A stretch of 64,000 nucleotides of DNA from Picocystis sp. L7 (Eukaryota; Chlorophyta; Picocystophyceae; Picocystales; Picocystaceae), in the NCBI GenBank assembly GCA_020975725.1, contig QXJR01000019.1, positions 1-64,000 of the forward strand, in the 5' to 3' direction. Of the stretch, positions 52,088 through 62,884 are shown piece after piece (within the stretch, counting starts at the first letter, position 1; every line of letters begins with the position of its first letter). The notes under the pieces were generated by a model, which searched no databases, had not been told where the DNA came from, and saw nothing but the letters and a program-made list of their open reading frames with translations. The position numbers and the translations under genes were made by a program.

Positions 52088-54451
52088 TCAGCAGCAGCTG
52101 ACTGCAGCTGAACACTGCAAGTGTCTCCTAGATATCCAGCTACTCTGGAAAGTGTGGAAGATGTTGGCCGTCTTTTGACCACTTTCAGGAATATCGTATT
52201 CATGGCTGGAGAGCAACGCCGCTACACGCATCTTTAGCAAGTTGTGTTTACCTGTCACTAGGGCCTTGATAGCAGCAACTCCATTCTCGACTCTTGTGGT
52301 GTTAACGAGCAAGGCATTGATCCCATTCCTTGCATAAGTATTAACCCCCCCATGTATCGGAAGAATTGGAATGCACCCCATTGCCATTGCTTCCAGCCCG
52401 CTGCGTCCAAACGCCTGCCAATCAGAGAAGTCGAGAAAAAAAGTACAAGTGCCTAGCAGGTCAGCGACCTGCTGACGACCGATGGCCCCAAGGACATTGA
52501 TGCCTTCTAGAAGATCTACACCTTTACCTTTGCGCCGTAAGAGGCTCTGTATCTCTTGTCTGCTGGATCCAAAGACGGATGCTTGGATTTTTTCTGGCCC
52601 CAATTCTGCTCGGACTGTGGCAAGAATATCCAGAGTACCAAGAGGATTTCTCCGGGGGGTCAAGGTCCTCACCATAGCACACACGTGAATGATTCCATCC
52701 TTCCTATTGACATGCTGCAAAGCACTGTCGGATTTGGTGAAGATATTTCGATCTAGTGTTGGTGGTATTAAGTGTGCAGACACGTTGTAGTTCGTCCACA
52801 ATTGCTCAACTAGAAATCTGGTTTTGGCGAATATGAAGCCATCATTTAATATCCTGAAGGTGGAGGCTGCATTTGTGCCCCTGTTGTAGTGAAAGTTCTC
52901 TTCAATGTCCTGGACATAGTAACCCTTGATGCTGTTGGGATACATTAGTCCCATTTGGACCACTACTGGAACGGTAGTGTGGTGTGTTGCGACAAGAAAA
53001 TCAAAGGCAAGCCTGTGCTGTAGGAGTTCTTCGGCAATCCGATCAGCGTGCATTGATTGGTAACCAAGAAACACACCGTGCTTGCTAGCCTCAGGGAAGT
53101 TGTCCTCAAACCTCGGCACAGTCCAATCTTGCACAGCAACGCGTGCATGCACCCCAGCATAGATCAGCCCAACGGCTTCTTGCACCACCGAGATCCACCC
53201 CCCTCTCATCATGAAGCGCAGCGACCTTGGCATGGGATTTAGAATGAATAGTACGCTGAACCTCTTCTGAATTTGCTGGTGCATGCTTTCCAAGTGTTCT
53301 GCAAGTACTTCTCTCTGGCTAGCCAAAGCTTCACAACCACGTAGGGTCCGTTCTGCATTGGCTAGCTTCTCCCCCATATGCTTTTTCATGACTTGCTTTG
53401 CCGTCTCGGCCAAAACCTTCCTTTCCTCGTCAGAAAACGACTTTGTCTTATGGTGGTATACGTAAGACATGGGACTGACGACTAGCTTCAGACCAGCGGC
53501 CTTCACTCGAAAGGCATACTCATTTTCTTCCCCATAGCCGTGTGGGAAGAGTTCCTCATTCATCCATCCGACTTCCTGCAGGGCACGTCTATGAATTGCT
53601 ATCAAAAATCCATTGAGGATAGGTACGTCGATGAGGTTGCACTTGCTCGTCAAGAAGGCAAGTTTGGACATGTCTGAGATATTCCAACCTTCTGGCAGTG
53701 GGTTGGTATTCCAGGTGCCTCTGTTGGCGGTAAGTTCCGGCACACTTTGGTAGCTTGCAGCATTGCTGATGGGACCGGCCATTCCAATATCACTGGAGGA
53801 CTGCAAAGCTGCAACCAGCGGTTCCAACCAGTGCGGGGTGAACACGACATCGCTGTTGATCGTGACCATTATTTCGAAGCCTTCTCCCCAAGCAGCTTTC
53901 AGTCCAGCATTAACCGCTTTGGTGTATCCAGCACGTTTCTTTCCCATAGACATCACCTTCACGTCCCATCTCACGATTTCCAGCGTTAGACGCAGGTCTT
54001 TCGACTCTTCTCGATGGGCACAGTCGTCTGCCACGAACAATTTGAACGTCTGTCCTGGCTTGGGCGTGGTGTGCAGCACCAAGGTCTCCACCGCGCCTTT
54101 GAAGTACGAGATGGCACCATGCACTGTGAACACGAATGCGATCTTCTCTTCCTCTTCTGCTTCCGATCGATTCTGCGTCGATTCCGAGGTTGGAGACAGG
54201 GAGAAGCTTGCCGTTCCTTGGTTTTGCTGCAAGTACCAAACCTTCCACCACAAGTACACCATGGTGATCAAGGAGATGGCCTCCATCCATCTCCTGGTCC
54301 GCCAGCATCTCCTGTGTCTCTTCCATGCAACTCCTGGCCGCCGAATGAATCGATGCCAACGTGTTGATGGCCGCAAATGCGCGCCGTTCAGTTCCATCTC
54401 CTGTCTCTCGATCTGCAAGTTGGTCCAGGGTGGATCCTGGTTCCATCCCAT
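52088..54451 (-). CDS. GT2-GT4 fusion glycosyltransferase, type II membrane protein
   Basis: 787 residues from ATG 54451; a second ATG at 54397 is equally possible. A basic N-terminus and one membrane span (~56-74, ISLITMVYLWWKVWYL) anchor the enzyme, probably in the Golgi or ER, with both catalytic domains in the lumen. Domain 1 (~104-340) is a GT-A fold family 2 transferase: AFVFTVHG, FVADDCA, TKAVNAGLK, NSDVVFTPHWL (acidic metal site) and FPHGYGEENEYAFRVKAAG. Domain 2 (~398-745) is a GT-B fold related to WsaF/GT4: MRGGWISVVQE, YYVQDIEENF, PPTLDRNIF, RTLTPRRNPLGT, and the donor-site motif FGRSGLEAMAMGCIPILP. Donor and acceptor sugars are unknown. The gene at 59251 is a paralogue on the opposite strand. 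Confidence 0.85.
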   Translation of the reverse strand: MGWNQDPPWTNLQIERQEMELNGAHLRPSTRWHRFIRRPGVAWKRHRRCWRTRRWMEAISLITMVYLWWKVWYLQQNQGTASFSLSPTSESTQNRSEAEEEEKIAFVFTVHGAISYFKGAVETLVLHTTPKPGQTFKLFVADDCAHREESKDLRLTLEIVRWDVKVMSMGKKRAGYTKAVNAGLKAAWGEGFEIMVTINSDVVFTPHWLEPLVAALQSSSDIGMAGPISNAASYQSVPELTANRGTWNTNPLPEGWNISDMSKLAFLTSKCNLIDVPILNGFLIAIHRRALQEVGWMNEELFPHGYGEENEYAFRVKAAGLKLVVSPMSYVYHHKTKSFSDEERKVLAETAKQVMKKHMGEKLANAERTLRGCEALASQREVLAEHLESMHQQIQKRFSVLFILNPMPRSLRFMMRGGWISVVQEAVGLIYAGVHARVAVQDWTVPRFEDNFPEASKHGVFLGYQSMHADRIAEELLQHRLAFDFLVATHHTTVPVVVQMGLMYPNSIKGYYVQDIEENFHYNRGTNAASTFRILNDGFIFAKTRFLVEQLWTNYNVSAHLIPPTLDRNIFTKSDSALQHVNRKDGIIHVCAMVRTLTPRRNPLGTLDILATVRAELGPEKIQASVFGSSRQEIQSLLRRKGKGVDLLEGINVLGAIGRQQVADLLGTCTFFLDFSDWQAFGRSGLEAMAMGCIPILPIHGGVNTYARNGINALLVNTTRVENGVAAIKALVTGKHNLLKMRVAALLSSHEYDIPESGQKTANIFHTFQSSWISRRHLQCSAAVSCC

Positions 54452-56644
54452 TGGGGTCGGGTCTCCACCACCCAGCCTGGGTTCAATCCGTCCGTTTCGA
54501 AAGGGAGAGGGTCGGGTGCTCCTCCCAGCAAAGATACCCCCTCGGATCCGCAGCAACAGGGATGGTGCAGCCTAGGAGAAGCCATGCTTCAAAACCATGC
54601 CCCAAGTCCAAGGAGAAGGCACACGGTTGGATGGGAACCAGGCCGCGATGCCCTGTGCAATGAAGCAACAAGAATGGGGGGGGTGCGGGGAATCTCGCAG
54701 TAGCTAGAGGACGAATGAGGTTTTCGAATGAGCCTGGAAAGCACATGCACACATACTCTTGGCCGATGCTCCGGATTGCGACCGAGTGGACGCAGCATGG
54801 GTCCCTGGAAGCAACCAGGCTCACATGAAAAGTCATTGCATACGTGTTCGAAAGAAAAACTCTCAAAGTAATTGAAAGGCTATCTTTAATCCGTGAGCGT
54901 TGCTCAGGAAGGATTACCGTCACATATGCTTTCGTGCAATTTGGCTGCACATCCACGCTGAAAATTAGATTGACTGAGCAAGTAGGATGTCGTGGAGTCT
55001 TCCTCGCGTCCACTGATCCCACTTGTTCGACATTGATTGTCCACCAAAGCTAGACAAGAGGAAAACTTGGGTCCTTTAAATTACTTCTGTCCACTCTGCA
55101 AAAAAGCAGTTTTCCTTTGCTACATGATGGATGATTCGAATCTTTGCTCAAGTGTAGGGATTTGCAGCTCGTGCAATGAGATGGACTGGATGGATGGTTC
55201 GAGTGACATTCAGAATCCCGGCTTCCAATAACGCGTGAACAGATGAACCGACAGATAGTCAAAGGGCAGGGTGCAGGGATCGTGCTTCTTCTTGGAGTGG
55301 TGTCACATCAATCTTCCAGTCATTTGCTGAACTTTTCAGTGTTGGTACATGCTACATAGCATTCCTCTTCTCTTACTCCAGAAGCACGGGCATCCTGTTG
55401 CTTCTCTCAAAGCCTCCGGCAGCTCCATCTTGCATTGTTGCCATCTACATTTTTCTCTCCTTGTGCATGGGCTCCACAGACGAGCAAGGAAGTGGTGACA
55501 CAGAGCAGCGCAGAGTGGATCCACTTATGTACTTCAAATATTGTGTAGCCTGTTAAGTGCGAGATCCGTGCATCCACGCACAGAACTGCTGGTCCCAATC
55601 TTGTGTCACCAAAGAACACTGATTTCCTCGAATGCCACTGCCCTAGTAGAGGAACTAGTTTTGCAGTGTGGCCATTGAGGCTAAACAGAATACAACCGTG
55701 GGGATTTGTATGGTTGTGTGTATTCGTTCATTTTGCTGCTCGTGTGAGTGGCCGGGGATGGCGTAAAAACGAAGTCAAGGCCACGATTTCGAGTCCAGGA
55801 GGCCATGAAGGTGTGGGGTGGCGGTACAGATTGTTCGAACTCGCGCTTCGTGCTCCCTCGCTCCCTTCCTCAAGATAGACCTCACAGGCGACACCTAGTT
55901 TGAGCCCTGTCTGTCTCCCCTCGTTATGAGATGTTCGATGAAGCGAGCTCGATTGATGCCACGTGTCCAATGGCTTCGGTGCAGTCGCTCCGCCTCGAAG
56001 GAATTCTGGTCCGTGAACGGTTCCTTTCTGCCGTGGCTTCGGGCATCTTCGACCGAGGAGGGCATCCCAGCTTTGAACCGTTGATTTTCTCGACAAACAC
56101 CACTTCTGAGCTTGGGATGGTTTCGACCCAAAATCCGACAGGTCGGAGGGTGTCCATACCACAACTCTGTGGTGAGATGCATCCTAGAGGCAAGCTCGAC
56201 GGTTGGTTGGGGTCTCCTTCTCATGGGACGTACGTGTCACGTGATGGGAAGAAATGGGGCATTCCATCCACTTTCGACCGATTCTGGGGCGTCCATTGGA
56301 TTCGTCAGCAGGATCTGGGGCGAACCCTGCCACCTCGGATCCGAACGATCGAGCAAGGCTCGCAGAGGGTGGGGTTCATGATTCAGCCCCTGGGCCACCA
56401 ACACCTCGTTCCTCGACAGCACGTGGGGAAAGGACGTAAAAGAATGAAACCAGGAATGTTTTTGCTGAGCTCCAATATGCTTCGTGATGAAGGATGGAGA
56501 ACGCAATACTGGTAGGTGAGTGACACAAGGATCGTTTGGTGTGGAAAGCAGCATACCGCGTCTTCAGTCTCGAGGCCATCTCGGCGAGGAAACGAAAGGT
56601 GCTCACCAGCAACCTCCGGTGGTGGCGTAGGAAAGCTCACGAGC
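54452..56644. other. Divergent intergenic region, no gene supported
   Basis: About 2.2 kb between the start of the GT gene (-) and the EF-hand membrane gene (+). Only short or composition-driven frames. A small plus-strand frame at 55037-55231 has paired cysteines (CPLCKKAVFLC, CSSCNEMD) that look zinc-ribbon-like, but it is too short to call. Confidence 0.45.
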
Positions 56645-57796
56645 ATGGAGGATGGAAGGTCTCGTATCTCTGTAGAAGCCATCGTATCCAGTAGTTTGGC
56701 AAGTCCAACGCTCGCCAAGCGAGTGAAAGAGCTGGATGCCAACAACGATGGCGTCCTGTCCGTGGAGGAACTTCTTCGGGCCGTGCGGATGGAGCAAGAC
56801 TTGGTGGTGCAAAGACGTCTTCTGGTGCGGATCATCATTGCTCTGGGCATTGGCCTACTCCTAACCATTGCCGCGGTGGTGGGATTGACTTACGCAGTGG
56901 TAGACCTATCCAAGGAAACCACGGTGAATCACAACAATGTACTGGAAGGAAAATCTTCAAAGAGCACTGTGGGGACAGGAATGGCCCTTCGTAGTGCTCC
57001 AATCAATCAGTGGCTGACAAAAAATATGACCTTGATGGACTTTCATGGATTAGAGGCTGTGGGGATCAAAACCAACGACAGTCATGTGCAATACCATCGC
57101 GTGTCTTCAGTTGAACAAATGATGGGAGAAGAAAGGCAAATTGCCATCCATCTTCACGAGTCTTTCAAGAAGGTGGTTTTGACTCCGGATGGCGTAGAAC
57201 TGCATGGTTTCAATGACGATCTCCCCTTGCCACTTTTAGGGCCTGACCACTGTTATTATGTTCCTGATGCGCAAGTATGTCAGTTGATGTGTCGCTTTGA
57301 TCCCGACTTGCCTTTTTGTCCTTCTTCGACAAGTCTTCCTGAGCAAAGCCGGAGCATAGCCATAATCGATCCCTCTTTGCTGGAAGGCATAGGGCCACTT
57401 GGTATGTAATCCATCTAAATTATCACCAGCTTCCCTGCTACCAACCGCTTTGTGCCAGGAAGCCACCATCACCCTGCTGTGGATCTTTTACAGCAGAGAA
57501 CATCGATCGGAGTTTCCTTCCGTGCAGAGGAAAACACAACTCTTTCAAGCCCGCTGTGTTGTGCGAAAGTGATGATAGTACAGCTTTCGGATGTGGAAAT
57601 GCTGGCAAACCTTTCATCGCGAGACAGAGGAAATAGTTTTCTTTGCCAACGCAAGGTCTGGATTGAAATCATTGAAAGGAACTGTAAAATTGGTGGCATG
57701 ATGTTGAACCCTTTGGTGGAAATATTTCTGCTGGACAAGAATGGAGATCCACGTGCTTTAAAAAAAGCGGAATGCGTAGCAGACGATGAATGGTGA
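56645..57796 (+). CDS. EF-hand single-pass membrane protein, two exons
   Basis: ATG 56645. One canonical EF-hand loop (DANNDGVLSVEE, 31-42), a short basic linker, then a membrane span (~61-86, IIIALGIGLLLTIAAVVGLTYAVV) and DLSKETTV, the same order as in the genes at 42742 and 23967. The ectodomain follows, with CYYVPDAQVCQLMCRFDPDLPFC among its cysteines. The first frame would stop at 57409, but a GT-AG intron of 57 bp (57402-57458: GTATGT to TGTGCCAG) joins in phase to 57459-57796 and gives 364 residues; the added part is protein-like (VWIEIIERNCKIGGMM). The splice is inferred from signals and frame only, and further exons past 57796 cannot be excluded. Role unknown, perhaps calcium-responsive. 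Confidence 0.7.
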
Positions 57797-59250
57797 ACAA
57801 CAGAGGTGTTTCCTCTTTCGACCTGAACCATCAAGAGGGCTGCTTTGGTAAATTGTCAGCCACCACCAGGGAAAAGCCAGCAACACCCTGACTAATGGCA
57901 TAAGTACAAGTGAATCGTGCGGGTGCAAGGTGGTATCATCTGGGTGGCTCACCAGATTATCGAAAACTTTCATATTTGGAAGACAAGCACTATGCATGCA
58001 AGACAGTTCAAATGTTTGCTGCCAACATGCCCGTAGTTCATTGGACAAGCAAGAGGAGTTACCTCACGAGACGATGGACCCCACTCGAATCGAGTAAAAG
58101 ATCTCTCCTGACTCATGTCACATTTGAATGCTTTCTCAAGTGCTGCCCTCCTTGTCTTCGTTGGGATTGAGCTGGCGCATGGCAGGCAGACGGTTGCCTT
58201 AATCTCAGTTGACAAGGCTATCCTCAGATCGGTGGTGCTTTCTCGTGCTTTGCAAACTGTGTGTCTCGAGCGTTTCTGTTGGGGGCACTTTGTTACAGCC
58301 TATGAAGGTGGCTTACCGCTTGCAGGCACCAGATGGGGGCAACTTGCAAACCAAAAGCAGTACATGTGCAACGGAATAACGGTAAGAAGAAGCAAACACA
58401 GGTAACTGCATCCGACTTTGGTTTCACATAGCCAAAATAACCCACCGGGACAACTTCTGTTTTAAGAATGGAAGCTTGCATTCGCTTTTTCTGGAATGTA
58501 CAGTAACATTCTCCAGTGTTGCGGGGGTATCTCAAGCGTGTGAGTAAATGTAGCTCGTGTCCACCTTCCGTTCCTTTGAAATCACAAGTTGTAGACGGTC
58601 CCTTCCATACCGTGGCTTTTGATCTCAACAGATTCCACCTGAACGTTCTACCATCAGACGATCGGCTCATGACCTATTTGAAACGCAAGGCGCTGCTTTG
58701 GGAATTTTTCTAAGAACGCTCTTCTCGTTCCAAGGATAAACGTTTCTCCTGATCACAACGCTTCACTATCATGTACCTCAACCTGGCATCTACGTGTCTT
58801 GAGTGAAGCTAATCCTCGGAGTGCAGTGCTTGTTTCCCGCACGGTTGGAAGGCGCACCGTTTCGTGTATGGACAGATTCGTTGAAAGGGTACACTTCCAA
58901 TCGTCTTCTAATTTCGCTTCTGCACTCGACCTCCTCAGCTTCCATGCTCAGCACTGGTTGGAAAGTCATTCGAACACGATGTTCATCGTTCCATTTCCAC
59001 ACTTGCCTTCCTGTCCCTTCGAATCCACGTTCTGGAGCCATCGGATTCCTTTCCATCCTCCACCAGTGGTGGAGGAGAAAAGCCTAGGATTCCCAGCCAA
59101 TCGTATCCTCGCCCCCTTTCCTTCCCTTTGGATCGAGGGCGAGGATTCCCCTTTCGGGCCCCGGTTCATCCAGGCGTGTCCTTGGGGTCGCCCCAATCCT
59201 TTCACCAGGGTCGGTTCGGCCCAGGAAGACGAGCGGAGAAGTGGACAGGG
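57797..59250. other. Intergenic region, no gene supported
   Basis: About 1.45 kb. A frame at 57910-58170 (ARWYHLGGSPDYRKLSYLED) looks slightly protein-like and might be a further exon or remnant of the preceding gene. The last ~250 bp are GC-rich and are the likely promoter of the next gene. Confidence 0.4.
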
Positions 59251-61437
59251 ATGAGGACGCGGCCTGGCCATCACCAGCCGCGTGTACGATGGTGGTTGCT
59301 GCTGTGCACGTGGCTGGGCATGTGCCAAGGGATGGAGGAGGTGAGGAAGAGGGATTGGGACAGGATGCTGCAAGTGGGAATCGTGTACCAACGTGCGGTG
59401 GAAATGAAGCAGTTTGTGGCCAGCTGGATCGATCTCATCAAACACACCATCGTCTGGGATCCTCGGCTGTACGCAACGTACAAGTTCAGGGAAGATCCGA
59501 ACATCAAACAGAAGCTGGAAGACGCCATGCGAAGCTTGTCGTTGGATGTGAGGAGATCGTTCCTGCAAAGTGACCTGGAGCTGGCCGTCGATGGGGTGGC
59601 ATTACAAGCCCTGGTCCGCAGGGCAATAAAAGATAAGTGCGATGTGGTGGTCCTCCTGGAACCAACCGTGAAGCTTACACCGAGGTGGCTGAATCCTCTC
59701 GTTGCAGCGCTTTCAACCAATACTGTGGTTGCAGCTGTATCGCCCATCAACAATCAAATTGGTTTTCGCCACCATCCAAAGGTGGCATCTCCAAGGAACG
59801 CTATGATTGCACCCAATGAGGAAGGGAAAGCTATGCAGAATGCCTCTGCAGAGGAGTTGGCGCGGCTTGCCTTCCTTCTTAGCAACAACAGTGTTATATC
59901 TATCACTGAGTTTGAGGGGTTTGTGACTGCCTTCCCATTTGATGTCCTGGAGAGGGAATTCTTTATCATGCAAGAGAAAAAGACACTGTGGAGAACGGTA
60001 GCTGAAGCCTTGCAAAATTTCCTAGGCCAACTCAAAGACGCAGGGCACCAGTTCCTCCTTGTTCCTAAGTCGTATGTGTATGTGGAGGACATGCAGCCTC
60101 CTGCCCTGCAGCCCGAGCTGAAATTGATCAGAGACATGAATGCTGATGGGGCACTAAAATTTGTGAGGCCTAAGGAAATGGTACGACCAAACTTTACTTG
60201 GCACTGTCGTCCCTTATTGATGGCCAAAAGAAAATTTACCACACACCTGACTACCTCTCTTCTAAGCGGGAAAAGGTTCAGCGTCCTGTTCGTACTGAAC
60301 AAGATGTCTATAAAACCGTACTTGGCGATGAGAGGGGGCTGGATCTCCATAGTCCAGGAATGTCTTGGACTTGCACTTCATAACATCCACGTGAGAATGG
60401 CCATTCCGAGTTGGACAGCAACATACTTTGAGGCAGCTTTTCCAGAGGCAGCAGAGAGAAAAATCTTCCTGCCCTTTGACAGCATGAGCACAAAAAAAGT
60501 AGCAAATGAGCTAATACAGCGCAAGGAAACATTTGATTTTCTTGTGGCAACATTGTTCACTACAGTGCCTACAGTAGAGAAACTCTACTCTCTCTACCCG
60601 AACAGCATTAAAAGCTATTACGTGCAAGATATCGAGAACCAGTTCGACCCAACTCTTGCTGCAACGGCAGCATCAAGCTACCGCAGCATGGTCAACGGTT
60701 TTGTGTTTGTAAAAACACAATACTTGGCAGGTGAGCTACTAAGACTCTATGGAATCAAGGCGCAAATCATCCCACCTACTGTAGACACGAATCGGTTCAA
60801 CCCCGGTCAGAATAAAGCTGTTCCTGGTGTTCCTTTGGTGACTTGCGGCATGGTCCGCACGTCTACCCCAAGACGCAATCCTTTTGGTACGTACAAAGTC
60901 CTTGCCAATACACTTGCTAAACACGGGCCAGATAAGGTGAAGGCAATCATGTTTGGATCAACTCTCGAAGAGATCCAAGAAATGCTTGCATCAAAAGGAG
61001 AAAGTGCTACTTTCCCCGCTGGACTAGAATTACTGGGAAACTTGGACAGAGCTGAAGTCGCTAGCCTGTTGCGGACCTGTGATCTCTTTTTGGATTTTTC
61101 AGCATGGCAAGCTTTTGGGCGTAGCGGTCTTGAATGCATGGCCTCGGGCTGCATCCCCGTTCTACCCATCGCCGGTGGAAGTTCAGACTTTGCAATCCAC
61201 GGAAAAAATGCTCTTTTGGTTAATAGCTCTGATGTAGCCATGGGGATGCAAATCATTGATCAGGTGCTTAACAACGCTTTTGACTTGGTGACAATGAGGA
61301 ATGCAGCAATTGAGCATGCCACTCAGTACTCCATTTCTAGATCGGGAAGTGTTACATCAGAGTTGTTTCGCAAAATCCTTGTCAGGAAGAGAAGGTCCAG
61401 TTCTTTTTCTAGGCCAGAAGCAACAATCCCGTGCTAA
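59251..61437 (+). CDS. GT2-GT4 fusion glycosyltransferase paralogue with degenerate GT2 half
   Basis: 728 residues from ATG 59251; the frame is open to a TTG upstream. A short signal peptide or anchor (RWWLLLCTWLGMCQG, ~12-26) directs it to the secretory pathway. The C-terminal GT-B domain is closely related to that of the gene at 52088: MRGGWISIVQE, YYVQDIENQF, PPTVDTNRF, RTSTPRRNPFGT, and FGRSGLECMASGCIPVLP, so it should be active. The N-terminal region aligns with the GT2 half of the paralogue (TPRWLNPLVAAL matches TPHWLEPLVAAL), but the acidic metal site NSDV is replaced by LEPTV, and the DDCA and GEENEY blocks are missing. The GT2 half is therefore probably not catalytic and may be structural or regulatory (inference). 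It converges on the sulfotransferase gene 478 bp downstream. Confidence 0.85.
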   Translation: MRTRPGHHQPRVRWWLLLCTWLGMCQGMEEVRKRDWDRMLQVGIVYQRAVEMKQFVASWIDLIKHTIVWDPRLYATYKFREDPNIKQKLEDAMRSLSLDVRRSFLQSDLELAVDGVALQALVRRAIKDKCDVVVLLEPTVKLTPRWLNPLVAALSTNTVVAAVSPINNQIGFRHHPKVASPRNAMIAPNEEGKAMQNASAEELARLAFLLSNNSVISITEFEGFVTAFPFDVLEREFFIMQEKKTLWRTVAEALQNFLGQLKDAGHQFLLVPKSYVYVEDMQPPALQPELKLIRDMNADGALKFVRPKEMVRPNFTWHCRPLLMAKRKFTTHLTTSLLSGKRFSVLFVLNKMSIKPYLAMRGGWISIVQECLGLALHNIHVRMAIPSWTATYFEAAFPEAAERKIFLPFDSMSTKKVANELIQRKETFDFLVATLFTTVPTVEKLYSLYPNSIKSYYVQDIENQFDPTLAATAASSYRSMVNGFVFVKTQYLAGELLRLYGIKAQIIPPTVDTNRFNPGQNKAVPGVPLVTCGMVRTSTPRRNPFGTYKVLANTLAKHGPDKVKAIMFGSTLEEIQEMLASKGESATFPAGLELLGNLDRAEVASLLRTCDLFLDFSAWQAFGRSGLECMASGCIPVLPIAGGSSDFAIHGKNALLVNSSDVAMGMQIIDQVLNNAFDLVTMRNAAIEHATQYSISRSGSVTSELFRKILVRKRRSSSFSRPEATIPC

Positions 61438-61915
61438 GACCGTTTTGACTGCAAATAAGTTTTTCAAAGAGATGAAAATCAGAAGCGCAACCACTATCAT
61501 CTTCCACTGAACAATGGTGCAGCTGGTGCAAGGGTTCCTGCATGAAGCGCGTGGTAGATATCAGGAGGACAACATTTGTCGAGTCCTGCGCTTTCATCAC
61601 AACGAAACGCCTTGGCATCATCAGAACCAATAGTTTCTTGCCGCTTTGAAATACGATGGGAATTATATTGTCAAGCCATCAAATAGTACATAGGAATCCA
61701 GGACATGCTCCATTGTCGCGCTGGTCCTTGAACGTTGGTGGCAACTTGTCTCACTGTTTCAACGCATCAGTGTACATACAAACAATCTGAGATTCAGTGT
61801 GGTGACTGCGTGAATGCATGTCTGTGTTTTATGTTCAGAGTATGCCATTTCTTGCATGGCAACTTCTTATGAGGCAGTCCTTCTGAGAGCAGAGAAGAAG
61901 ACACGTCTGCCAAAA
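61438..61915. other. Convergent 3' intergenic region
   Basis: 478 bp between two convergent stop codons; no feature seen beyond short frames. Confidence 0.5.
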
Positions 61916-62884
61916 TCATGTCCACAACGTGTGGATAATACTATCGATTTGCTTGTCAGAACTACAAATAGGAGGCATTTGGTAGTGGAAATTCAAGAAA
62001 TCAGGCAGTAGAAGGGTACAAAGTGCCTTGGTCACGTTCGGATCATGTCTCAACGCAGCCTTAGCGGCAGCTGTTGTTCGCAGCGGATCTAAAGAAGACA
62101 TATGCCCTCCGCATCGAAAACTGTACTCCAAGTCCGGCGAGATCCCAAGGTCTGTCATGAGCGACTTCCATCCAACGTTGTTGTCTTCTAGTTTGTAGGC
62201 ATGTATACGCGCAAAAGGCACACCTATCCACGATTGCGAGAAGGTGTGAAACACTTCAATGTAGGTATCGCCTTGAAGTAGATGCATCAAATACTCTTTG
62301 ATCCTCTCTTTGCTGCCAATGGGCTGATCAAACTTCTTTTGCACCTGGACGTTTTCCGAGGTCCTATACTCAACCTCTGTATATCCTGAAACAAAACGCG
62401 ACAATGGCTCCCTGACCACCGTAAACACTGAGGTACCATTCTGCATATACATCTTTGCAGCTTGCTTGCTTGGGCAATCAACAACCCAACCCTTTCCTGG
62501 TGCAGATGCCAGATTGCATCGAGTTCTGTCGTTGCCACTTTTTGGAATGCGAAGGTACAACGCTTTTCCATCCATGAATAAAAAGCTTTTTAATCCACAG
62601 TGGAGATAGAATCTCCAGGCTGCGTTCCTCTCTTGCTCGCTACCAAACTCACCGTTCCTTGCGACCTCCATACCCAGGAGTTCTCGAGCATGGTTCCAGA
62701 GCCTGGATCGATCCACTTGTCTGTTCAAAGTATGCACACGGTAGCTGTGGGGACCGGCAGGCTGTTGATTTCCTTGGGAGTGTTCCCACCGGCGGTTCCC
62801 CATGGTTCTTCCTGGCTTCCATTTGCCTAATCCAGGAGAAGTGCTCATGAGGAGGAGAGCTATCACCAGCCACCGACGTTTCAT
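61916..62884 (-). CDS. Carbohydrate sulfotransferase-like protein
   Basis: 322 residues from ATG 62884; a GTG two codons earlier is less likely. A cleavable signal or anchor (RRWLVIALLLMSTSPGLG, 3-20) places it in the secretory pathway. The two PAPS-binding signatures of Golgi sulfotransferases are visible: the 5'-phosphosulfate loop LYLRIPKSGND (PKSGN 114-118) and the 3'-phosphate motif VVREPLSRFVSGY (REPLSRF 158-164), followed by the tyrosine/aromatic C-terminal block LLPDFLNFHYQMP. This matches the sulfotransferase-2 type (PF03567) group that sulfates glycans. Length fits the family. With two glycosyltransferases nearby, a role in making sulfated extracellular polysaccharide is plausible; the acceptor is unknown. 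Confidence 0.82.
   Translation of the reverse strand: MKRRWLVIALLLMSTSPGLGKWKPGRTMGNRRWEHSQGNQQPAGPHSYRVHTLNRQVDRSRLWNHARELLGMEVARNGEFGSEQERNAAWRFYLHCGLKSFLFMDGKALYLRIPKSGNDRTRCNLASAPGKGWVVDCPSKQAAKMYMQNGTSVFTVVREPLSRFVSGYTEVEYRTSENVQVQKKFDQPIGSKERIKEYLMHLLQGDTYIEVFHTFSQSWIGVPFARIHAYKLEDNNVGWKSLMTDLGISPDLEYSFRCGGHMSSLDPLRTTAAAKAALRHDPNVTKALCTLLLPDFLNFHYQMPPICSSDKQIDSIIHTLWT

Noticed and set aside
55037-55231. Small zinc-ribbon-like frame
   Set aside because: Only 64 codons, a non-ATG start region and no recognisable family; paired cysteines alone are not enough.
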